A stretch of DNA of 64,000 bases from Lophium mytilinum (Eukaryota; Ascomycota; Dothideomycetes; Mytilinidiales; Mytilinidiaceae). Both the position numbers and the translations under genes were made by a program. This document shows, piece after piece, positions 10,733-22,048 of the stretch; position 1 is the stretch's first letter, and each line of letters opens with the position of its first letter. Location of the stretch: contig MU004186.1 of assembly GCA_010093605.1 (NCBI GenBank), positions 848,616 to 912,615 of the forward strand, written 5' to 3'. Under the pieces are notes generated by a model, which was given only the letters and a program-made list of their open reading frames with translations, made no database searches and was not told where the DNA came from.

Positions 10733-11668
10733 ATGCCGCAGACCGCAGGTAGGTTTCGCCAATCACATTACCCTCACGAAGCAGACCCAGACAGCAGCTG
10801 ACGTCCCCAGCGCGTACAACGCCCTCGCATACGGACCTCCCACCTTCTGTGGAGAAAGCCTACTATCGGAAGTGCATCGACCTTCGCAGGCGCATCAATG
10901 ATATTGAAGAGAACAACGGCGGCACTCAGCTACGGCTCAAGCGACTCAACCGGGCGATCACCAAGATGCGCCTAGAGCGAGCCTTCCTGCTGGAGCAGCT
11001 TGCCCAGCGAATGGAGTACAATGTGGACGAGTCGGATCGCAGCAGCAGCCCCCCGCCTACGGTATGCCTATGCGCGAGCGAGGTTCGCAGCATGAAGTGA
11101 TGGCTGACCAGAAACTCTCTAGCCACAAGACAAGCCCCTTCGCAGCAAGCGGTCGCATCGCAAGAACACGCCTACGCTGGGGCCTCACCCAAGTGGTAGT
11201 TTGGCTCCTCAGCATCCTTCCCCGCCATCGACTCAACACCAGCATCACCAAACAATCCTCAACCCAATGCGTACGTTGTCGTCCGCTCACTCTACCCCCG
11301 ATCCTAGCCGTTCTGGTCCAATTTTCTTCAACAATGTGCCTGGAAGCGCGGCGTCGCCACCCGTCAATGGCACCGGCGCTACGCCGCTGCCTCCCATCCA
11401 TTCCCATCTCCCGCCTCTGCACCCCCATCAGCCTCAGGTCCACCCGGGTCAGCCTGGCGCATTCTTTGATGCGCCTTACGACGATAGGCGCCCACACAAC
11501 AACGAAGCAGAGTATTCTGAGCGAAGGCGAGCGTATTCTGGCGGCCAAGGTCCACCGATTGAGGGCGCCGAGGGCATCAATGGGGACAGGAGAGGACAGG
11601 ATACTGAAATGGGAGATGCGCCGGCTGGAGCAGGATTTGGCGGTGGATTCACTGCGGTGAATAGGTAG
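10733..11668 (+). CDS. INO80 complex subunit F-domain protein
   Basis: Predicted 270-aa protein from exons 10733-10748, 10811-11061 and 11123-11668 (introns GTAGGT...CCCAG and GTATGC...CTCTAG). Residues about 15-75 hold the coiled-coil block found in fungal INO80 subunit F-domain proteins: VEKAYYRKCIDLRRRINDI, then LKRLNRAITKMRLERAFLLE and QLAQRMEY. The rest is disordered and rich in proline, histidine, serine and glycine, ending GAGFGGGFTAVNR. A role in the INO80 chromatin-remodelling complex is inferred from that block only. The tiny 16-nt first exon is supported by frame and splice signals but not by similarity. Confidence 0.78.
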
Positions 11669-12382
11669 GGAGAGAACAGGAAACCGTTTCACAGCTACCT
11701 GGTGATGACTTTTGCTTCACCAAGTGGCTGATCAGATCGTGTGGCAGTCACCCATCTCGAGATCAGCTTGTTCTGTATTTTCAAGATCAGCTTGACGCGT
11801 ATTGCGCAGAACTGACAGAACTGTGCCCGCCGAATTAGAATTGAGGCCCTCCAAATTAGGTTGAAGTCAGCAGCGAAGGTGTTACGGTGGTTGAAATTTT
11901 ACTGGTGCGTGAGTTAGGGGTCAAAGGCTATGAATTCCTGGCCTTGCAGTAAAACATGGGTGCCGACACTGCAATTAGGAGTCATAGCACATAGCTCTTC
12001 TCTTGTTAATGCATGTATTTCTAGCCACTAGGATCATAATATCTGAACAACCTTCCATTTGGATATTCTCAAATCATACCTTTGACAGAAAAGTGTTTCT
12101 ACAGTCTCCCTTACTTGCTACAAGTGCTCCGCGAAAAGCGTATATACATATGCCGCTTGGAAATTTAGCGTTAGATGTACGAGGTACCTCCAATCCAATA
12201 TCGTCCGACGAAGCCTGGGGACTAACCTAGGTACTTGGCCTTGAAATGTACCACCTATAGCCTCGAGAAATCGTGAGAATCGTGATAAATGCGGTCATGC
12301 AGAGTGTACGCCAGAACGCCCGTAATGACAACTGAACAAGGGGACAGGAGCCGCCACCCAACCAGCTCTAAATTGTAATACA
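11669..12382. other. intergenic, nothing recognised
   Basis: Between the converging ends of the INO80 F-domain gene and the MFS gene. No coding similarity or repeat seen. Confidence 0.5.
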
Positions 12383-14272
12383 TCAATGGAAAACGCGCTC
12401 CTCCTCGTTTGCATCTGCATCTGGTGCGGACGCAGGAAACTCGGGCTCGTCGAGATATACTGCGAAAGCATTAGCGGCTGAAATTAGTGCAAGTGAAAGC
12501 CTTCGCACGTACCATGGGGCCTAATAAATAAACTGCAAAGAAAAGCTAATCCGAAAGTCGCAGTCAAGCAGATGAAAACGGTCTGCCTAAACTTGCCAAC
12601 TGTCGCAGCGTAGATAGCATTGAAAATGACGGGTCCAAGAATACGGCCGAGGGCATGCAACAGACCCACAGCTCCCAACAGCTGGCCGGTGCGGTCCGGA
12701 GGAACATGTTTCGTGAGCGCCGAGCCGAGAGTAGGAGAGCCAATGCCACCTGCAGAAGCTAGGGCACCAGACAATATGAAGGCGCCGCCACTTCGAGCTA
12801 GAGTGTAGCCCAGGAAGCCAGCCATGTCAAAGAGCACGGCGACACGGATGACATAGAGATCAAATTTGTCTGAGCCAGTGTTGCGTTGCTTGGATGTTCC
12901 AGTGGGTCCGCGCACGAGACGTGTGACGATGGGCAGGAGGACCACCAGCGAGATTACCCTGCAACTGTTGACAATCGAGACAAATTTGCTGGTTTCGAGA
13001 TTTCCCCACCCGAACTCGATATTGGTGTAGTAGACGACGATGGTCATCGCGCCCATAGCGACGCTGAACATGATTAAGTCGACAGACGCCAGGAGCATCA
13101 GGTTCCGGCGTATAGCACCGCTTGAGCCTTCCCCAGTAGGATAAAGTATTTTGAGAGGCTCGAGAATGTTGTAGCTTCGAATTTGGTTGATCCAATCCGC
13201 AGCGGGCCCCAGTCTCTCTACCTCGATCCTGTGTTTCTCCTGCGCAATGGCTTGTCGAGCTTTAGAAAGAGATTCCGGAATGAAAATCAAGAGGAAAAGG
13301 ATGAAGGCGCCATGGCATCCGAGCGCAATATAGAACACGGATAACACAGATCCGGTCCCTTCGATTATATATCCAGAAAGGATAGGTCCTAGGGCGATGC
13401 CCGTGAAGAGGCAGCCATGAAAATATCCGAATGCAACGTTCCTTAATTGAGGAGGAGTGCAGTCAGTGGCATAAGAGTGTGCCACCGCCATACCGACAAT
13501 GAAGGAGCCACACAGACCGTCAAATGCGTATCCTAGGAGGATCCAGTTCACGTTGATAGTATCCGGGAATCTGGCCGTAAAGATGGTGATGACCTCTCCA
13601 ACGAGCATGCCCAACGTCGTTACTATGAGGAGTTTCTTGCGGCCGTATCGATCGGACAGAGCTCCTAGGTATGGACTCGTGATTGCTGATAACAAGCCAG
13701 AGATCAAACTCCCGTATAGTGTGAATTGCGCTACGCGCTTCTGGACTTCTGGAATCCGGCATTGCGGATTGTCGTCCCCAAAAACAACAGGCAGCAAGGA
13801 GGAATGGGGGTCTGTTCTTGAAACCTCAGCCATGTACTCCCGACAGATCAGGGTGAGGATGAGGTTGAGTTTTGGCACAATGATACCACCGAAAGCAAGG
13901 GTGAAGAGAAGGAAGGGCGGCAAAAGCCAGTAGACCTGTCACGCAGGTTAGACGGCAACTGTGAGTTGTGGAAGAATGAAGACGTACCGAAGGCTTCTTC
14001 CACCAGGGCAAGCCTTGGAAGTCCCTCATGCCCTGCCATGCAGGGACATCATTCTCCCCATCACCAAAGGCGGAGATGCTGCCGGAGCGACTTGACGATC
14101 CGTCTCCAAGTAACGGGCTCTCTTCAGTGCTTTCGTACTGCTCCAGACTGGTTATGCCACCTTTGTCTGCCCTATCGTCGTCTTGATAGCCACTCGAGGC
14201 CCTACTTGGTGCGCCAATGCGGACACCAGCCTCAGCGTCGGCGTCTGCCGTGAACACGGCCTCATTATCCAT
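12383..14272 (-). CDS. MFS transporter, TetA/Hiat1-like type
   Basis: Predicted 594-aa plasma- or organelle-membrane transporter; substrate unknown. Exons: 14272-13988, 13935-12513, 12459-12383. The first ~95 residues are acidic, serine-rich cytosolic sequence (TEESPLLGDGSSSRSGSIS). About twelve hydrophobic segments follow in two groups of six, parted by a loop near KARQAIAQEKHRIEVERLG. The MFS signature between TM2 and TM3 is GALSDRYGRKKLL; TM5 has GPILSGYIIEG. For the last intron I chose the acceptor at 12460 (53 nt); an earlier AG would give a 35-nt intron, unusually short. The tail is acidic (DADANEEERVFH). The gene ends facing the INO80 F-domain gene. Efflux or small-molecule transport is an inference from family only. 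Confidence 0.88.
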
Positions 14273-14823
14273 GTTGGTTTCAAAGTATAACTATTCGACT
14301 GGGCCAAGCTACCTCAACGAGGCAGAACGAGTATGGTGGTGGGTCCGATAAGCGTGCAAGAAGCACCTGCGGTTGTTGATAGCACCCAGGTCACGTCTCA
14401 TGTCTATCGCAGAGTCCACGTAGAGCGTGCTAGCATGTCCGGGTCATAGAAGGAGTGTAGCCGCGTGATTGGGTAACAGTGAGGGGAGTCGTCCGAAGGT
14501 TGGTGCGTGAATGGCGCTGCTTTCTAATCGTCGCCGGAGGTCGGTGTTATTTTGTTCTCAAAGATAAGTGAAGGTGTATAATCTAGATAGTGGACCTGAT
14601 TGAGGCTGTCGATCTTATGGCGCGCGATGGACGTAGTCGTGGTGATGGAGATGGTGGAGACGGTGATCCCAGGGCCGTGGACGCGTTGTTCGTATTTCGT
14701 ACCTTGATGGGATGAAACGATGACGACGTCGAAGATCGGCTGGGGCCAGGGTGAGATGCCGATGTGGCTGAGTTGTTCCCCCTTTTTCAGCTTAGCCATA
14801 GCCACTCTGCTTACATACGCACT
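14273..14823. other. promoter side of the MFS gene; weak 93-codon ORF
   Basis: Holds the MFS promoter. A 93-codon minus-strand ORF at 14524-14805 (starting MAMAKLKKGEQLSHIG, with a TVSTISITTTTSIA stretch) has protein-like composition but no similarity I recognise. I would not call it a gene without transcript evidence. Confidence 0.3.
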
Positions 14824-15015
14824 TACTATGGTATCCGGCGTATCTTTTGTGAGTGGGGACTGAGGCGCGTCAGCAACAGGGGATTAAAACACAGACCAAA
14901 ACAAGGGTTTCCACCAATTATTTCTTCAGCATTTACGTTACCGCGTAGCCGTGCGCTTACCGAGATGAAAACGCCACAGTCCCCACTCACAAAAGATACG
15001 CCGGATACCACAGTA
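14824..15015. mobile_element. MITE-like foldback element, 39-bp terminal inverted repeats
   Basis: Two arms, 14824-14862 and 14977-15015, are reverse complements over 39 bp with one mismatch; the inner 34 bp match exactly (start TGGTATCCGGCGTATC). They enclose 114 bp of unrelated sequence. TACTA occurs directly left of the exact arm and again at 15014-15018, three bases beyond the right arm, so a target duplication is possible but not clean. Size and form fit a miniature inverted-repeat transposon; there is no coding capacity. Confidence 0.6.
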
Positions 15016-18000
15016 CTACTACCACACTACCTATGTCTTACGAGCTGAGTACCAAGTGCACGTTACAAAGCTGAAGACTAATGGACACCTAAACCCCTGG
15101 ATTTGCTCAACAACTCAAACGCAATCCGGGAACACGGATGGGCGCTTTTCGTTTATGAAAAGCCGAACCGGATAGTCGAGAGTCATTGATCTGTTAATGC
15201 TCCATATATTCTGCGTGATGGTAGCGTTACCTAGCTGTTCAGTCACGTCTTCGACCTATTACGTCTACTCAATGGTATATCAAAGCTCATAGAGTCTCTT
15301 TCCACTGCTTCCATGTCCTTGAATCATGCTTGCAAGGTTCTCACTATCAATTTTCTTCGAAGTGCTTGGTTGCTAAATTCGGACATGTTTGAACTTTCCC
15401 GGTAGACACTACCGAACCGTTCTGGCATGCACCGCCAGTTGTTCTATGAGCAATCGAGGTTTATGCTACATTAGGGTCGCTGAAGAAGAGATAGATTACG
15501 AGGCCCCCAGTCGGTCTGAAATAATGGGGGCGGAATACAGGTCTAGGATCAGTAAGCCTTGAACGCACTTGGGACTGATAATTAACCAGCTCCTTTGTTG
15601 ACTAGCCCTCCGTACGAAGTATATGGTATGAGGATGAAAACGCTTCTCCGGTATGTTTGTTATAGATCGCCCTGAGAGCCGAAAGATGTGGAGGGTGCAA
15701 TCCAGAAACATGATATTCATGAAGGGAAACGGCCCGGAAAAACAGCCCTCTTTTGCGAAGAGAGCTGCCAGGACAGGGAAAGAAAATGCTCGAGTCCCTA
15801 CAGATTGTACCGAGACAGCCTCGATGTGTTCTACGAGACGTCTGGTCCAACTGGTTTTTCCCAAGCAAGTATTTGCCAATCAAGTGTTCGCCATGTATGT
15901 ACAAAGCACTATAGCGCCACCAAACACTCTGGGCCTTTGACGTAGAACCCCGAATATGCCCACAATCGCCATCTGCATTTGTAATTCATCAACCTCTTCC
16001 TCATGGCTATCGCGGACTTCCACGCAACGTAATCAATATCGGTGGCGGAGGCACGCGATGAACACGAAGAGAGGAAATAGAAACAATAAACAGATAGACA
16101 CCTGTTTTCTTCCCTCGCTCTAGGCTGCCATCGAGACGCTTCAGGCTATGATTCTAGCTTATGGTCACGATAGGCCGATCCCGCGCAGATCTCCGCTATC
16201 ATTTATCAGAGCTTCGTTCGCAGGGAGTGAAATGAGAGTTGCAAACTTCACTGTTCAGGGGTTGTTAGGTGCATAGTGTTGACGCAATCGCCGCCCAGCT
16301 TCCGGGCGGGCGTTTCTCACAATGTGACAAGATGTTTCTTTTGCCTGGGCTGCATGACTTCTATGATAGATCGGACATTTTATTCCTTGTTTTTACAAAT
16401 TCGCAAGACGAGCTTCCTGGCATTCATGCTAGATACTCTCTGCCTTCCTGATTTTCTGTTGTTATTACGTCAGGTAGCTGATTGCTCCCTACGCTTCAAC
16501 GAACCAAGCTCTCAGTGCTGCACTTCCATGACGGTCCTACGAAGTGTCGTGACGATTGCGAAGAGATGTCCTCAAAGAAGGCATCCAATCAAGCGCTCAT
16601 TAATCCAAAGGCGGCCATAGGCAATATTGAGCCACCCGTGATACGACAGGACTCGAACCAATTGAGTTGCGACCAAACATCCCTTCATTTGATCACCTTC
16701 CAGGCTTTGCATATGCGGAACTGTTCTTATCGCTCAGTGTTCATCATGCGCGCTTCGTTAGATTAGACTTGCCTTGCGGGAAGGACGCACGAATCATTGG
16801 ATCTGATTTTCAGCCTTGCAGCCTGCACCACCACATCCAGATGAACTGACATCGACTGTTTGATTTACCCCGCGATATGCTTCGAATAAGCATCCCTGGA
16901 TACTCAGCCTAATCAATTTAGCCCCCAGGCGGTCCTTAGATCAAGGGAGAAGCAAGGGCACGAAAATAGCAGTCCGCAAGGCGGGCATCATCTCGGTTGC
17001 TTGCCTTGTTGCCTGACATGCAGCCTACGGAATCCGTCACAGGAATGTATCCTTGAGCACAACATTGAGAAGCATCGCGGAAGCATGCATGCTCTACCCA
17101 GACATCTGGATGCCTAGAATTTAATAATCTTAGCTCAGTGATTGACTCGCTCGAAAGCCAATGTTTACCGACACTAAATTCAGCCTTATCGATTATGCAT
17201 CATCGACATCCAAGCTTAACTTCTATGGAGACAGTATCCTGACACGTCCCAGTGAACAATAACCACGAATTACCTTAGAGAGTTTCACTGACTTGTTGTT
17301 GAACACCAGTTCAGCATCTATTGGCCACACTTGCATATATATCCGGCTTGGGAGTGCTGCAGTAACCCAAAACCAGACAGCCGGACGGCTTCCGCCGCAG
17401 CTGCCAACTCAGCTTTATCCACTAACTTGATTCGTCTGAAAGTTTGATGCTGGACATTTCCACAAACAAAAGACATTCCGATGATGCATCTTTGCCTTCT
17501 TGAGGCCGGACGCCGCAAATGGTAAACCTGGCAAGACGGGTTGCTACATCCGGCGTCTCAAGTGTGCTAGTGTAATTCATGCTAATGCGATAGGGAGCCA
17601 CGGAACGTAGACTGCATTTGGGGCGTTGGTGGGAAAGTCTACGCACCTTAACCGAGCTTTCACAAAGATAGGCGCGATCTCTGGGTACACGTAGGTTTCA
17701 GCCTTCAGCCTTCAGGCAGCGAAGTGATCTCGAACACGGGTTCGAGGTTTCGCGATGCGGGGAACGCTGCATTAGGTTACGTGATACGTTTCGCATCTTT
17801 ACTTGCTCACTTGCTCCTGCAACCTCCGCATCCCTCTATCCGCTCGGCTTTCACAGGCTATCACGCTTGCTGCGCATTTACCTGCACATGTAAGTTGGAT
17901 CTATCAGCGTTTGAGCTGCCCTCGGGTAAGCAATTTGACTAGCATCAGCAAAGAGATCGTGGGCAACAAGGATCGATCTGACAAGCTGCCTCCGAAGCTT

Positions 18001-18435
18001 CGTATGGCGCGCTGACACGGGGTTGAAGCTGAGTAGCACTCTCATACTATGTACGACGGACTTGTGCTTCACCAATAGCCTTCCGGGAGAATGGAGCATG
18101 TTGTGGCACATGCGATCACCGTGTGGATGGAGCCGAGTGAGAAGACGCTGTCGGAGGTCAGCTGCGCGTGTAGTGAATAGGATATAATTGATGGTGTTTT
18201 GTCTTACGCCATCGCTCACCTGCGTCAGTTCGTGAGGTCTTTCTAGATGCCTTCTGGAGAGCACTAGAATTTCCAGAACGCGATTGGGTGGGTCCTTTCC
18301 TTCTAGCGTCGTGGAGTTGGGCGCGTGATTCATGAGCATACCACCAGCTTTTCGTAGTGGTTGCTCAAGGCGAGACATGAAAGACTATATCTGACTAGTG
18401 CAATTATGAGTAGTCTTAGACTCCGTTCCGCGGAT

Positions 18436-18819
18436 TTAAGACACGTGGTGCAAGGGGTGGTCCGGTGGACCGTGACTACATTCACAGCAATACCACATAT
18501 CAGACTCGGGAAGTGCCGCGCCATCAGGAGTCAGGCTTAGAGTGACCATTATAGTGTTTGCCTGCATTACTTTGGCGGCGTGAGAGCCATATGACCATTG
18601 CGCATCGTGGTACGATGTCTTCTCTTTGTCACCAGAGTTGAACGGAGAAACCAGAGCGGTGGTATAAGGCAAAGGCGTAGTCAGGAGACAAGTGGAGAAA
18701 GTCGGACTGCGCAACTTGGCTTCTCGGATGGCCCCGGCCGCGATCTCGCAGAAAGATGGGGCTAGTTCATGACAGTAGACAGGATAGACGTATTCGAACT
18801 CAAGATTTGAAATATACAC
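18436..18819 (-). CDS. possible small protein with WYCCEC motif
   Basis: A 127-codon minus-strand frame whose last 25 residues contain MWYCCECSHGP. A WYCCxCxxGP motif recurs in small uncharacterised ascomycete proteins where it normally starts a cysteine-rich block. Here the frame stops 9 residues later, so the expected downstream cysteines are missing or lie in another exon. There is no ATG at the 5' end; the first internal ATG is late. It is probably a fragment or a gene whose exons I cannot define. Confidence 0.25.
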   Translation of the reverse strand: MYISNLEFEYVYPVYCHELAPSFCEIAAGAIREAKLRSPTFSTCLLTTPLPYTTALVSPFNSGDKEKTSYHDAQWSYGSHAAKVMQANTIMVTLSLTPDGAALPESDMWYCCECSHGPPDHPLHHVS

Positions 18820-19724
18820 TGCTACTTACAAATCCCGTCTTAGAGCCTCCCAAGATGGGATTCGATTACCCCTCAGAGCGTGGTGCTACCTCACATACAC
18901 CTCCATAAAGCTCTAAGGCAAAACGAAACTACTGCTTTGGGGAAAGCTATGTAGTCTTCTTACCCATCAAAATGTATGTGGGTGCGGTCCCTTTCTTGCT
19001 GTGCGCAACTGTCCCAGTGTTTTATTGTCATCGCCTTTGCTATCCCGTCATTTCATCCCGCAAATTTATATTTTTTCCTTTCAAAACATTCGAAGGCCTT
19101 GCAACGATTCCGGCTGTGTCGATCGTGAGGGGTGTTGCTAGGTGTACTGTAAACAGAATCTGTGAGAAGTTAGATCTAGACATTCCTCGAGGATCGTAAA
19201 ATCTGGGGTAAGAAGTAACAGTATCGGGAACTTACCATTATATACTATTGGAACTCCACCAACTTGGGAACTATGAGAATTCTGCCTTGTAAGGTTACCC
19301 GGTGATAGCAGTCCTCTGAGCGGAACAACTGAGAAGTAGTTGAGCCATTTATGTTTGGGTCTTCTTCATCCATTGTTCGGACAGCCTGGGACTGTCGAGC
19401 TCGGCAGGCATTGCGAGGAATTGTCCGCCATGCTCTACTCAGCTAAGCAACCTGGATGATGTAGTCGTCGCGAACTCAATCCCACCGAAAATTGCAAGAA
19501 TAGCATTCTTAGCGGGCTCGGCCTAAACATCATCGTAGAGTAGTGCCAGTAGAGGCCTGGCTTTCTATAGCTACCAGATATCACAAGATATGTAGGTTAC
19601 CCGCTGTGACGCTCTGAAAAGCTGATAATGAAAGAAAGGATAGAGTGAACCAGGTAGAAGGATGAACTATCAGCTCTGATTGCCTGGGTATGGGAAATCT
19701 GATTGGAATACTGTCATTTTCGAT

Positions 19725-19784
19725 GGCTCTTTTTGTAGCATCCTGGATCTTTCTGTAGCATCCTGGCTTTTTCTGTAGTATCCT
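19725..19784. repeat. 20-bp tandem repeat, three units
   Basis: Three consecutive 20-bp units of the form GGCTCTTTTTGTAGCATCCT, each differing at two to four bases, followed by a partial fourth. Non-coding context. Confidence 0.85.
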
Positions 19785-22048
19785 GGCTCTGAAAGCTGTC
19801 CTATTCGTTTCGTAGGAAGATGCTCGATGGATTTTCTGCAGCTTATAATGTCTTCGAGTTTCAATGTTTATATCCAAGAGTCCGGTGGAAAGCAGTAACA
19901 CGCGTCATTCCCTCTACGTTCTGATGGAAGAGTTGGAGCAGGTTTGATTCTGTGAGGTCGGGCGCGTCCAATGATCCGGCAGAGAGGTTCGACCATCTTC
20001 CGTTGCTCAAACCTTGCTCGTGCATCCGCTGGCGCATTCGCTGGCCAGTCTCTACCCAACACGAAGCGTGTCGAGTGTTTGATGTGAATCCGCTTTATTC
20101 GTGTACACGGATTCATGCATATTGGGACTCAAGCATGAACCTTCCAGAGACCTTGCCTTCTTGATGCCCAACGACCTTAACATCCGCATCCGGGGTGACA
20201 GCAAATACCTCAATGCTCGCCCTGCTATAACGCTCATCCTCTTTGGGCAGTCGCAGTACGATTGTGATAGCCCTTTCATCAAGACACTGCTTCACTATAA
20301 AATTTGACCGGTAAGTCAAGGCTGAACGTTAGGCCACCCATTCCCCTCTCATTTCGACGCCCTGGAATAGTGACGAGACCGACATGCACGACACCTGATC
20401 CAGGTTTGCTATGTCCAACAAACAGCCCAGCTGGCACATCTCCAGCCCAGCGCTGCCCAGATATCGTTGGGGTCCATTGGTGTGATGTGATGTGATGGTG
20501 GTTGACGCCCATCTCTAAAAGTTCTGTAACATGGAGTACTTGTCATCAGTATAACGACGTTTTGGTGGCCTCGTTATATTTGCCCAATTTCGACCATGGA
20601 GGCGTAGTCGTTGCGATATGCGATGCAATATGCGATTGTAGTGCACATCCTCGGGTAGGACACCCATAACTCAAACCTTTGCCTTGCCACGAAACCATAG
20701 GTCCTTCGTTCTAATTGCAGACGGCGTCGTTGCGGCACAATATGACTCTGGCGCATGCGCCGTACCAGTATTGAGGCGTGGAAGTTGTTCCGGAGAGACG
20801 TGTTGCCTGGCGCTTAGCTGCGGCGTGCCTCTGTCTTCTTGCGTAGCCGCTGAGGCAGAAGAGACACTGGTCGTGTGGAATTTCTTCCTGCGTTAGCAAA
20901 GCAGTAGACTGCAGATAGTCCGCAACAAGGCTGAACCTTGGGATGAAGCCTGGGGGCCTTCTGGAAGCGCAGCCTCGTGGTTTATCTTTAGCCTCGTGAG
21001 AAGGGCGCACTTCACCGAGAGGGCAGTCATCGATTATGAGGTCTGAGGACTCGGGGCCATAAGCAGCTGCCTGGAGGAGGTGCGAAGGGGAGTAGTTCGT
21101 TGGACAAAGGCCAGCATAGTGCCATTTTGCCTCGTGAAGGGTCTATCTTGAACGTGATGCGGGAGAATCGGAGACTTTAAGCTTCTCACAGGGCTGAGTC
21201 CCAGTCATATGGTAGGGAGCGCCCTCCGGTGAATCTAGAAAAATGGACGCGAACGATGCATCCTCTGTGAAGGCAACCTGGTGAGGCATCACGGCGCGAA
21301 GCTCCGCATTCCTATGTACGGTCTCGCGTGGAATTATTGGAGGGGTGGCTTGTGCCGGATATGGAGCAGGTTAGCGGCGGACACATGCAGTCCATGATTC
21401 ATCACGATAGTGTGCTAATCTGAGCGTAGTTCATTCGTCCGTGGGCCGCATACCTTCCGTAGGGATAGCGCGTTACGAGGAGTAGTGAACATGGGGAGGT
21501 GGGGGCTAAATCGGGGTGCCACAGTGCTGAGGAGCTGACGGTGCTAAAAAACGGAATATGACATAAGTACCGAGTGCTTCCTTGACAAAACCCGGCTATA
21601 TTCCTGAAGGCAAAGCAGGCTGAACGGGCGTAAGGGGGACGCCGGCCGGTGAGCCAAGTGGAGATGCACACGCTTGAGCCGCATGCCCCCTGTTGTTCGC
21701 CTGAATGCGAACCGCGAAGGCAACTGAACACGAGCCGGGGTGCGCTTCTAGGTGGCTTGTCGACAATACTCGCTCCCAGATGGAAAAGGTCTATATGGAG
21801 CATGATCCGACTTCACACCGCACTTCACCTCTTCATCGCTCCATTTCATGGCCAATCAGCTCATGACCCGTGTCCCGTCCTCTCTTTTTCCTGTCAGGTA
21901 CTTCCATCCCTCCGTGCGCCTGAGATATCAGGTTGGCACCCCCGCGTTTGCGGCTCAAAGCTCACCGGAGTCAGAACTGGCCGATGAACTCTTTCACTAG
22001 CAAAGACATACGTAGATTACATCGTCTAACCATATACGACTCGCCGGA

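Larger units (their letters stand above)
15016..22048. other. 7-kb gene-poor stretch
   Basis: Base composition is ordinary and not AT-rich, yet I find no convincing gene. Many ORFs of 60-165 codons overlap on all frames and none shows a known motif, except a weak WYCCEC segment near 18440 (listed separately). A short 20-bp tandem repeat lies at 19725-19784. The left part next to the foldback and the right part before the EST1-like gene are unremarkable. It may hold unrecognised small genes or non-coding RNAs. Confidence 0.5.

Noticed and set aside
11057-11692. 211-codon minus-strand ORF across the INO80 F-domain gene
   Set aside because: Shadow of the last two exons of a gene with a recognised domain; arginine-rich composition reflects the proline-rich sense strand.
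12478-12512. 35-nt last intron in the MFS gene
   Set aside because: Too short for a usual fungal intron; an AG at 12460 gives a 53-nt intron in the same frame.
16640-16720. GGACTCGAACC resembling the reverse complement of a tRNA T-arm
   Set aside because: The flanking bases do not form a proper T stem, and no matching acceptor stem lies 70-80 bp away.
17878-18378. 166-codon minus-strand ORF
   Set aside because: No recognised motif, no homologue-like blocks and overlapping frames on both strands; kept only as part of the gene-poor stretch.
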